In this document: positions 45,766-55,300 of the stretch, one piece after another
Numbering within the stretch: position 1 is the first letter of the stretch
How the letters are laid out: every line of letters begins with the position of its first letter
From: Rhodobiaceae bacterium
Lineage (GTDB): Bacteria > Pseudomonadota > Alphaproteobacteria > Rhizobiales > Tepidamorphaceae
DNA: 64,000 nucleotides
Assembly (NCBI GenBank): GCA_020637985.1
Contig: JACKJK010000005.1
Span: forward strand, 62,001-126,000
Direction: 5' to 3'
Position numbers and translations under genes: made by a program
The notes under the pieces: generated by a model
What the model saw: only the letters and a program-made list of their open reading frames with translations
Databases searched by the model: none
Told to the model about the DNA's origin: nothing

Positions 45766-47079
45766 ATGGATGCCCAGACCATAGGAACGCTCGCCATCGC
45801 AGCGATGCTGGGGATGATGGCGTTGCGCATCCCCATCGCCGTGGCGATGCTCGTTGCCGGCATGGGCGGCTATGTGGCGATTGCCGGCGTCGTTCCGCTG
45901 CTCGCCTACCTGAAGACCGGGCCGTTCGCGGTCATCTCCAATTATTCCCTTTCCGTCGTCCCGCTGTTCCTGCTGATGGGCAATCTGGCGACGCGTTCGG
46001 GCCTGTCGCGCGCCCTGTTTGCCGCGGCCAACGCCAGCCTCGGGTCCTTCCGCGGCGGGCTGGCCATGGCTGCGATTGGCGGTTGCGCCATGTTCGGCGC
46101 CATCTGCGGTTCGTCTCTGGCAACCGCCGCCACGATGGGCCGCGTCGCGCTGCCGGAAATGAAGCGCTACGGATATTCGGACGCGCTGGCGACCGGCACG
46201 CTGGCCGCCGGCGGCACCCTGGGCATCCTCATCCCGCCGTCGGTCGTCCTCGTCATCTACGCGATCATCACCGAGCAGAACGTCGCCAAGATGTTTCTTG
46301 CCGCCTTCGTGCCCGGGATCCTCGCCGCCATCGGCTACATGCTGGCGATCGCCGTCTACGTGCGCCTCCACCCCGAAGCCGTGCCCGCGTCCGATCCCAT
46401 GCCGGCGCGCGAGCGCTGGCAGGCCTACCGGCAGGCCTCGCCGGCGGCCGCCATCTTCGTCATGGTGATCGGCGGCATCTATACCGGCGTCTTCACGCCG
46501 ACCGAGGCGGCCGCTTTCGGCGTCGTCGGCACCGGCGCGGTTGCATTGTGGAAGGGCATGCGCCTCGACGATGTGCTCGATGTGTTCGTTGCAACCGCCG
46601 TCTCGACGGCGATGATCTTCATGATCCTGCTCGGCGCCGACATCTTCAATGCGTTCCTTGCGCGCACCCAGTTGCCGCAGGCACTCGCCGAGGCCGTCAG
46701 CGGGTCGGGTGCCCATCCCTATCTGGTGCTCGGCGCAATCCTGCTGATGTACCTGCTGCTGGGATGCGTCATGGATTCGCTGTCCATGATCCTGCTCACG
46801 ATCCCGATCTTTTTTCCCGTCGTCATGGCGCTCGACTTTGGCATGAGCGAGGAACTGACCGCGATCTGGTTCGGCATCATCACCCTGATCGTCGTCGAGG
46901 TCGGGCTGATAACCCCGCCGGTCGGCATGAACGTCTTCGTCATCAATCGCCTGGCACAGGGAGTGCCGATCACCGCGACGTTCAGGGGCGTGCTGCCGTT
47001 CCTGACCTCCGACTTCATCCGCGTGGCGATCCTGATCGCCTTCCCGGTGCTCACCGTCGGTATCCTGCGCCTGTTCTGA
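45766..47079 (+). CDS. TRAP transporter large permease (DctM family)
   Basis: Sodium-driven transport subunit of 437 residues with about twelve hydrophobic segments. DctM landmarks are VVPLFLLMGNLATRSGLSRALF, AIGGCAMFGAICGSSLATAATMGRVALPEM (about 102-130), GTLGILIPPSVVLVIYAI and TPPVGMNVFVI near the C-terminus. ATG at 45766 follows TGAGG; a TTG at 45754 was rejected for spacing. It ends 12 bases from the convergent pobA gene. Confidence 0.93.
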   Translation: MDAQTIGTLAIAAMLGMMALRIPIAVAMLVAGMGGYVAIAGVVPLLAYLKTGPFAVISNYSLSVVPLFLLMGNLATRSGLSRALFAAANASLGSFRGGLAMAAIGGCAMFGAICGSSLATAATMGRVALPEMKRYGYSDALATGTLAAGGTLGILIPPSVVLVIYAIITEQNVAKMFLAAFVPGILAAIGYMLAIAVYVRLHPEAVPASDPMPARERWQAYRQASPAAAIFVMVIGGIYTGVFTPTEAAAFGVVGTGAVALWKGMRLDDVLDVFVATAVSTAMIFMILLGADIFNAFLARTQLPQALAEAVSGSGAHPYLVLGAILLMYLLLGCVMDSLSMILLTIPIFFPVVMALDFGMSEELTAIWFGIITLIVVEVGLITPPVGMNVFVINRLAQGVPITATFRGVLPFLTSDFIRVAILIAFPVLTVGILRLF

Positions 47080-47091
47080 GGCACGCGGGGT

Positions 47092-48267
47092 TCATCCCGC
47101 CAGCGGCAAGCCGACGTAGTTCTCAGCCAGAGCAAGCTGCGCCGCGCGCGAGCCGGCGAGGTAGTCGAGTTCGGCCATCTGGATGCGGGCGTTGAAGTCT
47201 TCCCGGTCCGAGAAGCGGTGCAGAAGCATCGTCATCCACCACGAGAAGCGTTCGACCTTCCAGATCTCGGCAAGCCGGTTTGCGGAGTAGGTGTCGATCA
47301 GCGTGGACGTTCCTTCTCGGATCTGCGCGGTGAGCGCGCGCGCCAGCGCCAGCACATCTGCGGACGCAAGGTTCAGGCCCTTCGCGCCCGTCGGCGGCAC
47401 GATGTGCGCGGCATCGCCCGCCAGGAACAGCCGCCCGTGCCGCATAGGTTCGGCGACGAAGCTGCGCAGTGGCGCGACGCTCTTCTCGATCGCCGGTGCC
47501 CGCTTCATGTTCGCCGCCGCCTGCGGTCCCAGCCGGATCGCCAGTTCGTCCCACACCCGCTCGTCGGGCCAGTCGGCGAGGTCGATGTCGATCGGGCACT
47601 GGATGTAGTAGCGGCTGCGCGTGTGCGAGCGCATGCTGGCGAGCGCGAAGCCGTTCGTGTGGTTGGCGTAGATCAGTTCGTGCGAGCACGGCTCGACGTC
47701 GGCGAACAGCCCGAGCCAGCCGAACGGATAGACGCGCTCGAAGGTGCGGCGCAGGTCGGCGGGAATGGCCTTCGACGCGACCCCGTAGAAACCGTCGCAG
47801 CCTGCCACGTAGTCGCAACTGAGTGTGTGCCGCGCGCCGCCATGTTCGTAGACGATCTCTACCGGCCCGTCTTCGATGCCCGAGACATCGAGCGCCTCGG
47901 CCTCGTAGAATGTCGGGGTGCCCTCTGCGCGGCGAGCCTCCATCAGGTCGTGCGTGACCTCCGTCTGGCCGTAGACGATGACCTGCTCGCCGGTCAGCCC
48001 CTTGAGGTCGATGTGAAAGCGCCGCTCGCCAGCGACGATGTCGAAACCGTCGTGAAACAGCCCTTCGGCCTTCATGCGCTGGTCGCACTCGGCCTCGCGC
48101 AGCGCCACCAGGCTTGCCCGGTCGAGCACGCCGGCGCGGATGCGGCCGAGCACGTAGTCCGCCGAGCGGCGTTCGAGGATCACGGTGTCGATGCCTTGCA
48201 GCGACAACAGCCGTCCGAGCAACAACCCGGCCGGTCCAGCGCCGATGATCGCGACCTGCGTGCGCAT
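47092..48267 (-). CDS. pobA: 4-hydroxybenzoate 3-monooxygenase
   Basis: Flavoprotein of 391 residues converting 4-hydroxybenzoate to protocatechuate with NADPH and oxygen. The N-terminal FAD motif is VAIIGAGPAGLLLGRLL (about 5-21), the PobA-typical RIRAGVLDRASL follows, YVAGCDGFYGVAS is the DG motif, and FLAGDAAHIVPPTGAKGLNLASAD is the GD motif. Tyrosine-rich active-site strand SRYYIQCP is also as in PobA. GAGCGAGAGG precedes the ATG. It is convergent with the TRAP genes and supplies the substrate for the pca branch. Confidence 0.95.
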   Translation of the reverse strand: MRTQVAIIGAGPAGLLLGRLLSLQGIDTVILERRSADYVLGRIRAGVLDRASLVALREAECDQRMKAEGLFHDGFDIVAGERRFHIDLKGLTGEQVIVYGQTEVTHDLMEARRAEGTPTFYEAEALDVSGIEDGPVEIVYEHGGARHTLSCDYVAGCDGFYGVASKAIPADLRRTFERVYPFGWLGLFADVEPCSHELIYANHTNGFALASMRSHTRSRYYIQCPIDIDLADWPDERVWDELAIRLGPQAAANMKRAPAIEKSVAPLRSFVAEPMRHGRLFLAGDAAHIVPPTGAKGLNLASADVLALARALTAQIREGTSTLIDTYSANRLAEIWKVERFSWWMTMLLHRFSDREDFNARIQMAELDYLAGSRAAQLALAENYVGLPLAG

Positions 48268-48373
48268 CCTCTCGCTCCCCTCAGTGACCGCTTGCTGGGT
48301 CTTTTCGAGGACTATTGCAGCAAAGGGATGCCGGGCGCCAGTGCGGTGCACCCGCACCCGAAGCTGGCTTGGG

Positions 48374-49321
48374 TCAGGCTTCGTGGCCGCGGTGTGCCAG
48401 GTCGCGCTCGCCTTCGACGAAGGGATGCGGCACTGGCTCCTTTGCCCTGAAGGCATACCTGCGGAAGAGCTCGCCATAGCCGGCAAGGACATAGCCGCGG
48501 TTCAGCATGGCGTAGTGCGCGCGCCGGGCATGGTAGCGCGCTGGCAGTGCATACCAGGGCAAGTCGGGAGCGGCGTGATGCACGGCGTGCAGGTTGTTGT
48601 TGAGAAACAGCAGCGCAAACAGCCCGCGCGATTCGATGATCACCGAGCGTCCGCGGCTGCTCACGTGCGCCTGGTGTTCGGCGAAGGTGCGCACCATCAG
48701 CACCGACATGCCAAGGTAGGCCGCCAGCAGATAGGCGGACACCGGCGTCGTGCCGGTGGCGCGCAGGAGGCCCGCTGCCAGCACGACGGCTCCGGCATGT
48801 ACCAGCCAGGCGCTGCGTATGGCCCGGTCGCCGCGGCGGATCGCGGCGAGGTCCCTGGCCGCGAACGCCCACAGAGAGATCGCTGGCCCGAGCGCGAGGC
48901 GCCCGGCGAGCGTGTTGTTGACCCTCAGCAGCAGTTGCCTGGGCCAGGATGTGCGCGCCCAGTCGCGCTGCGCCAGGTACCAGCTTTCGGGATCGTCGTA
49001 GGGGTCGGTCAGGTTGGCGTCGCGGTGGTGGGCGAGATGCGTCGCCTGGAACCTCAGGTAGGGGACGAACAGCCCCCAGGCGGGAAACACCAGCAGGTGA
49101 TTGAGGTGACGGTTGGCGAACGGGTGGCCGTGCAACACCTCGTGCTGCAGCGAGGAGTACAACGTCAGTGACGCCACCAGGACCGGAAACGCCAACGGCC
49201 AGGCATGTTCCATCAGCGCGGCACTTGCCACGATGCTGCAATGACAGACAATGATCAGGCCGATTGTCGGCCACTCCGTCTTGCGGCGGGCGGACAGGGC
49301 AGCAGATGCGCCGGGGCGCAT
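48374..49321 (-). CDS. Membrane fatty acid desaturase
   Basis: Integral membrane di-iron enzyme of 315 residues. Three histidine clusters are visible: HEVLHG (60-65), HLAHH (95-99) and HAVHH (245-249), with four to six hydrophobic helices between them. The pattern H(D/E)xxH, HxxHH, HxxHH is that of acyl-lipid/acyl-CoA desaturases and related hydroxylases. No cytochrome b5 domain is fused. No good Shine-Dalgarno precedes the ATG at 49321, so the true start could differ. It has no operon partner. Confidence 0.87.
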   Translation of the reverse strand: MRPGASAALSARRKTEWPTIGLIIVCHCSIVASAALMEHAWPLAFPVLVASLTLYSSLQHEVLHGHPFANRHLNHLLVFPAWGLFVPYLRFQATHLAHHRDANLTDPYDDPESWYLAQRDWARTSWPRQLLLRVNNTLAGRLALGPAISLWAFAARDLAAIRRGDRAIRSAWLVHAGAVVLAAGLLRATGTTPVSAYLLAAYLGMSVLMVRTFAEHQAHVSSRGRSVIIESRGLFALLFLNNNLHAVHHAAPDLPWYALPARYHARRAHYAMLNRGYVLAGYGELFRRYAFRAKEPVPHPFVEGERDLAHRGHEA

Positions 49322-49431
49322 GGCGTCGGATCCAGAATTTCGAAAGGCGCCGACACTAACGCCGCCGGCTCATTACATCTACCTGAAAACGCCGGTTTGC
49401 CAAGGCCAACGCAAGCGCGCATCGTCGCACC

Positions 49432-50244
49432 ATGACAGTTTCGGTATCTCCTCCAGCGGCCGCCCTGCCGATGTACGACTGGCCGGAAATCCGCACCGCG
49501 ACCGATGCGTTGTGGACGGCCATTGCCGACGCTCTGTGCAGGGCCGGGCTGGACGCCCCTGACGCTCTCGACCGCGCCCGCGAACCGATGCAGGTCTGGC
49601 GCGACCCGCAACTCCTGCTCGCGCAGACCTGCGGGCTGCCGTTGTCGCGGCACCTGATGGACCAGGTCGCGGTCGTCGGTGTCCCGGCCTATCGCCTGCC
49701 CGGCGTCGTGCCGGGCAACTATTGCAGCCGCATCGTCGCGCGCCGCGACGATGCGCGCGCGCGTCTGGGCGCCTTTCGCGGCGCCGTCGCGGCGGTGAAC
49801 ATGCCGGTATCCCAGTCCGGTCTTGCCGCGCTCGCCTGTGCGGTCGCGCCGCTGTGCCATGCCACGCCGTTTTTCGCCGCGGTGCAATGGACCGGTGCGC
49901 ACCGCGCATCCGTGCGTGCCGTCGCGCAGGGCGATGCCGATGTCGCGGCCATCGATGCCGTCTCGTGGGAACTCGCCCTGCGCCACGAACCCGCAGCACT
50001 AGCCCTGCGCGTGATCGCCTCGACGCCGCAGACCCCGGGGCTGCCGCTGATCACGGCAAGACGCGATGCCTGCGGTACGCTCGCCGCCGCCGTCTCCGAT
50101 GCGATCGACAGCCTGTCGGCGGATAGCCGCTCGGCCCTGCTGCTGGAGGGGTTTTGCGCCGTGCCCGCGTCGGTCTACGCCGATTTCGACCGCCGGTGCC
50201 TCGCCGCGCTGCGTGCCGGCAACACGGGTCTGGATATTGCGTAG
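49432..50244 (+). CDS. PhnD-like phosphonate/phosphate-binding-fold protein without signal peptide
   Basis: Protein of 270 residues of the PhnD/SsuA/transferrin-like binding fold. It starts MYDWPEIRTATDALWTAIADAL without any hydrophobic leader and carries CGLPLSRHLMDQVAVVGVPAY and NMPVSQSGLAALACAV, then DVAAIDAVSWELAL. Without a signal peptide it would be cytoplasmic, so a sensor or enzyme-like use is more likely than transport. No ABC transporter gene is adjacent. It is divergent from the desaturase. Confidence 0.78.
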   Translation: MTVSVSPPAAALPMYDWPEIRTATDALWTAIADALCRAGLDAPDALDRAREPMQVWRDPQLLLAQTCGLPLSRHLMDQVAVVGVPAYRLPGVVPGNYCSRIVARRDDARARLGAFRGAVAAVNMPVSQSGLAALACAVAPLCHATPFFAAVQWTGAHRASVRAVAQGDADVAAIDAVSWELALRHEPAALALRVIASTPQTPGLPLITARRDACGTLAAAVSDAIDSLSADSRSALLLEGFCAVPASVYADFDRRCLAALRAGNTGLDIA

Positions 50245-50397
50245 AAAGCGGAGGAACTTTCCAATATTTGCGAAACGCCAGCCTGAAATTACGTGAAATT
50301 ACCCATGGCGTTCCGGTTGTGCCGTTCCGATGTCGTGGCTAAGCTCCCACTCGCGGGGGCACCACGACCGGGAAACCGGCGAACGGTGAGGAAGGCC

Positions 50398-52374
50398 ATG
50401 AGAGGGATTTCCGCGGTGCGGATGACCTCGGCGCGGCAGGCAGGTCGGTTTATGCGGTCTGCGGTTTTTGCTGCGGCGATAGCCGGTACGGCTGTTTTCA
50501 ATTTTCCAGTCCAGGTCGAGGCACAGGACACCGAGTGGCAGGGGATCATGTATCCCGGCCAGCTCGTGGTGACCGGGTTCCCTGGAACCTACATCCCCGG
50601 CGGTGCCGTTCCGCCGGGCCCGGAGACGATCGACGAGACGCTGATAGACCCCGGCCAGCCGGCGGTCCGCGTCCTTGATGTGTCCTCTCCGCAGCAGTCG
50701 CCCACCGGCCAGCAGATCGATGCGCCGACGCAATTTTCCGTGCCGGTCTCGCAGACCGGCCTCGTCTTCGGCACCGCGCTGGACGACCTTCGCTATCCCA
50801 ACATCTACGTCACCGCGACATCCGCCTTCGGCCTGCACATCGTGCTGCCCGATGGCGACGGCGACGGGCGTCCCGAACGCCTGATGAACGGCGCGCCGGG
50901 CGTTGCCTTCATGGACGGCCAGTTCGGCGCCGCCGATCCTGCCGGCGGCCCCGGCTCGGTGTGGAAGATCGACGGACGCACCGGCGAGGTGACGCTGTTC
51001 GCCAACATCGCGCTCGACGGCTTCGCCAACTCCGGCCCCGGCCTTGGCAACATCGTCTTCGATTCCCGCCGTGGCATGTTCTACGTCTCCGACCGCGATA
51101 CCGGCATGATTCATCGCCTGGATCGCAATGGCACCGATCTCGGCCATTTCGACCATGGCGTGACGGCGCGCACGGCTGCCGGCTTGCCCGCGCAGCCGTT
51201 CGATCCCGCCAACCGCCTCGATATCCAGAGCTCGGTCTTCAATGTTTCCGATTCCGCCACCTGGGCGCTGCCCGATCCGCTGCGCCGGGTCTGGGGCATG
51301 GCGATCCGCGGCGGGCGTCTCTACTACGCCGTTGCCGCCGGTCCGCAGGTCTGGTCGGTAGGCCTCAACGGCGACGGCAGCTTTGCTGGCGACGTGCGCT
51401 GGGAGGTCGACGTGCCCCCGGCGCCGCAGCCCTACGAGGTGTCCGACATCGTCTTCGACCCGCAGGGGCGGATGATCCTCGCCCAGCGCGGCACCGCGAC
51501 CGGAGGCTACGACTACAGGACCTTCGCCGCCGAAGGCCAAGCGCGCGTGCTGCGCTTCGTGCTGGAAGATCCCGACGATCCCGCAACGCCGTCGCGCTGG
51601 GTCGCCGAACCGGACGAATACGCCATCGGCTTCCGTGGCGACCTGCGCAACGCCAATGGCGGCGTCACCATCAACTACGACTACACCAGCGACTTCTATA
51701 TCAATTCCGGCAGCTGCGGTGGCTTCCTGTGGTCCACGGGCGAACAATTGCGCAACCCGGAAGAACCGGTGATGCAGGACGTCCTGCGTCCTGGCGGCAT
51801 GCTTGAGCTCAACGGCCTGCAGGGCAATCACTTGCCCCTCGTGCGGCCGCAGAACGTGCCGCCGTTCACGGCCTATTTCGCCGACTTCGATAGCCTCCCC
51901 GGTGAGGCTGACCAGTTCGGCCACATGGGCGACGTCGAAGCCTTCCGCGTCTGCGAGGGTGCCTACCGTCCACCGGTGGACTACCCGCGTGGCGGGCCCT
52001 GCCTGACGCTCGAGCGGCGCTGGAGCTGCAACCTCGGCCCCGACGGACGCTACTACAAGCTCTACGTCCGCGACCGGTCCGGCTTTGGCCTGGACACCGT
52101 CCAGACGACGACGCCGACACCCGGCTTCTCCGTGGTGCCGCGCCGCCAGCCCCTGGCCAGCGAGATCGGCGTGCAGGTCGCGGGCCCGCCCGGCGACACG
52201 TTCCAGATGGACGTCTGCGTCTATCGCGCAGCCGACGCCGCCGCCGGCGGCACGTTCCCCTGCTGCAAGGCCTCCTTTGTCGATGTCTACCCGCTGGAGC
52301 TGTGTATTGCGCCCGACGGCCACATCATGACGGACGAGGAAATGGAAGCCATGTGGCTGGGAGGGGCGCCGTGA
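50398..52374 (+). CDS. Exported protein with NHL/SMP-30-like propeller segments, partner of the downstream giant
   Basis: Predicted secreted protein of 658 residues. A twin-arginine-free signal peptide lies at about 16-43 (FMRSAVFAAAIAGTAVFNFPVQVEAQD). The next 60 residues are proline/glycine-rich. The middle (about 110-420) contains strand-rich segments such as SVWKIDGRTGEVTLFANI, GNIVFDSRRGMFYVSDRDTG and VSDIVFDPQGRMILAQRG, which recall NHL or SMP-30 propeller blades. Six or more cysteines lie in the last 190 residues. The ATG at 50398 was chosen for GTGAGGAAGG. The stop overlaps the next start. I recognise no named family. Confidence 0.72.
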   Translation: MRGISAVRMTSARQAGRFMRSAVFAAAIAGTAVFNFPVQVEAQDTEWQGIMYPGQLVVTGFPGTYIPGGAVPPGPETIDETLIDPGQPAVRVLDVSSPQQSPTGQQIDAPTQFSVPVSQTGLVFGTALDDLRYPNIYVTATSAFGLHIVLPDGDGDGRPERLMNGAPGVAFMDGQFGAADPAGGPGSVWKIDGRTGEVTLFANIALDGFANSGPGLGNIVFDSRRGMFYVSDRDTGMIHRLDRNGTDLGHFDHGVTARTAAGLPAQPFDPANRLDIQSSVFNVSDSATWALPDPLRRVWGMAIRGGRLYYAVAAGPQVWSVGLNGDGSFAGDVRWEVDVPPAPQPYEVSDIVFDPQGRMILAQRGTATGGYDYRTFAAEGQARVLRFVLEDPDDPATPSRWVAEPDEYAIGFRGDLRNANGGVTINYDYTSDFYINSGSCGGFLWSTGEQLRNPEEPVMQDVLRPGGMLELNGLQGNHLPLVRPQNVPPFTAYFADFDSLPGEADQFGHMGDVEAFRVCEGAYRPPVDYPRGGPCLTLERRWSCNLGPDGRYYKLYVRDRSGFGLDTVQTTTPTPGFSVVPRRQPLASEIGVQVAGPPGDTFQMDVCVYRAADAAAGGTFPCCKASFVDVYPLELCIAPDGHIMTDEEMEAMWLGGAP

Positions 52375-55300
52375 TGTCGATGTCAGCTTTCCGCGCGCTG
52401 CGCGACGCCGCCCGCCGCTTCGGCCGCAAGGCCTTGCCTGCCGTCGTCGCGATGATCGCCCTGTTTTCCGCTCTGGGCGCTGCCCAGCCGGCTCGTGCGG
52501 CAGACGAGATCCCCGGCTGGTTCACCCAGTCGGCGGCCTACGACTGCCGCACCAATACCGTCGTCTACGACATCGAGCTCACCATCCCGCCGGACACGCA
52601 GGCCGCCGTGCAGGCCGCCGAAGGCGGATCGTTGCGCGTCGAGATCATCAGCGACCTTCCCGCCGGCCTGAAATGGATCAGCGCCACGGCCGGGGGCGAT
52701 TCCTTCGGCATAACCGCGGAGATCCAGAACCGCTTGCGCGACAGCGACCGCCTGGTCGCCGGCATCGCGACGATCCTGCCCTGGGATTCCGATGGCGACG
52801 GAAAGACCGGCACCATCAAGGTACGCGCTGTCGCCGAGGTGGCGCCCGGCATGCCGGTGCCCCACACCTTTGCCCACACCGCCAGGCTGAATGTGCTCGT
52901 CGCCTCCGGCGGCGGCGTTTTGCTCTATGCAGAAGGACTGGAATCGACACCGCCCGGAGTTGGTCTCGGCACCATCACCAGGACCGGCGTTCCCACCGAG
53001 GTCACCGTCGATCCGGCGGCCTGCGGGCCCGATCCGGCCGATCCCGGCCGTCCCGGCCGCGGCGAGGCCTGCCTGTCGGCCGAGGCCGCTGTCTACTGCG
53101 GCGACAATCCCGGCGAATACACCGTCATTCTGACCGGCGAAACGGATTCGCCCGACTACGTCATCATCGAGGTGCTCACCCCCGGCGTCTTCATCGATGT
53201 CATGGGATCGCTGGAAAGGGTCGTCGCGGCACCTGCCGTGGCCGGCACCTACTACATCCCGCTGGCGATCGTCGGCGCCACGCCAGGCTCCGCGATCACC
53301 TTCAGCATCGCCAGCACCACCGGAGACGTCGGCGTGGTCCAGGACCTGCCCAACGGTTTCGCGCTGTGCTGTTCGACCGAACTGGTCGTCGTCATCCCGC
53401 CGGAATGCGAACGGCTTCCGGTCGCCGACCCGATCTTCGATTTGAAGATCGAGAAGGAGTTCGAGGACGAGTCCTGCGAAGTCGGCGAGCGCTGCATGGC
53501 AAAGATTACTGTCACCAACGAAAGCGATGTGCCGCATGTCGGAGATGTGGAGTTCCGCGATTCAGCGGACGGCAAGCCATATCGGTTCGGCGCGATCATG
53601 GCGGCTCATCCGGTGTCCTGCACGACAAGCCCGACCGAGGTGTCGTGCACGCTGCGCGATGCGAACCTGCCTCCGCGCGCGGTTTCGGCATGGGAATTCT
53701 ACGTCCCGATCATTCCGGAACCGGCGGCGGCCGATACGGTGATCGAGAACTGCGCCGACATCGTCCAGCAGCCCGGCAGCACGGATACGAACGCGACCAA
53801 CGATCGCGGCTGCGACACCATCGCGGTGCCGGCACCTGAGACGACTCCATGGGATCTGAAGATCATCAAGGAGTTTACCTCGGAGACTTGCTCGGTCGGA
53901 GAGCCCTGCGGCGTGCGCGTGACGATCAGCAACGAAAGCGATGTGCCGCATTCCGGTCACGTCAGCTTTGTCGATGACGTCAGCGGGCGCAATTTCACCC
54001 TGCACGAAGCACCCGGAGCGCCGTGGGTGTGCAGCATAGACAACTGTACCTACCCGAACGCGAACCTGGCGGCGCATGGCTCGATCCATGTGGAGTTTGC
54101 CGTCATGCCGACCGAGGCTGCCGCGGGCACGATGATCGAGAATTGCGTCGACATCGTCCAGCAGCCCGACAGCCTCGACACCAACGATCGCAACGATCGC
54201 GGCTGTGACACGGTGCCCGTGAGCCAGCCGACGCAGCCGGCTGGCCGCTGGAACCTGAAGATCGAGAAGAATCTCGGCGGCGGCAGCGACGGGATATGCG
54301 AGGTGGGCGAAAGGTGCCACGTCTACGTCCGCGTCACCAATACGACCGACTTCCCGCATGCCGGCGATATCGTCGTCACCGACGACTTTGCCGACAAGCC
54401 CTTCACGATCCCGTCTGCCGGCGGGACGACTCAAGGCTGGGAAATCGAGATCGCTGGCACGCGCCTGACGGCAAGGCTGCCGAACGCCAACCTCGCGCCG
54501 CATGACAGCAAATATTTTAATCTCCACATGGTTCCGACCGAGGCTGCCGCCGGAACGACGATCGAGAACTGCGCGGAAATCCAGCAGCCGCCGGGCTCGG
54601 CGGATGCCGTCGGAACGGACGACAGGAACTGCGTCACAATGCAGGTTCCCGCGCCGGCCCAGCAGCCCGAGCCGATGCCTGAACCGGTGGTGAAAAACGA
54701 CCTGTCGATCACCAAGACCTCGCCATCGAGCTGCCAGGCGACGGCAAGCTGCACCTACAACATAACCGTAGCCAACCAGGCCCAGGGTATCTTCGAAGGC
54801 GACCTCGTCATCTCCGACGTCCCTGGCGACCCGGGCGCGGTCTTCCAGGGTCACTCGCCCGCGTCGTGGTCGTGTTCGCGCGCCGCCAACGGCGTGCTGT
54901 GCAGCCAGTCCGGCGTCAGGCTGGCGCAGGGCAAGCCGGCGAGCCTGTCGCTGACCTTCCAGGTGCCCGATTCCCCGGCGTTGCGCCGCGCGGGCCTGGA
55001 GAACTGCGCCTATCTCGGCGGCGAGGCGGCGGGCCCTGTCAGCAAGGGTACGGACGTTCGTTCCGTGCAGCAGGCGCTAAGTGGCTTTGGGTTCGATCCC
55101 GGCCCGATCGACGGCGCTTTCGGCCGGCGCACGGCGTCCGCGTTGCGCAGCTTCCAGACCAGCAACGCGCTGGCGGTGACCGGCACGATCACGCCGGAAA
55201 CCCTGGAGCGCCTCGGCCTGACCGGTGGCGGAGCATCCAGCGAGCCCTTCGTCGACGACTTCGCCGATGACAACGCCTATTGCGTGACGACGCCGATCAC

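Noticed and set aside
45027..47195. 722-codon plus-strand frame spanning the TRAP membrane genes in another frame
   Set aside because: Frame-shifted reading of dctQ/dctM. The hydrophobic TRAP subunits in the other frames are clearly the real genes.
50299..52323. 674-codon minus-strand frame opposite the propeller-like exported protein
   Set aside because: No ribosome site or family motif; the plus-strand gene has a signal peptide and is coupled to the next gene.
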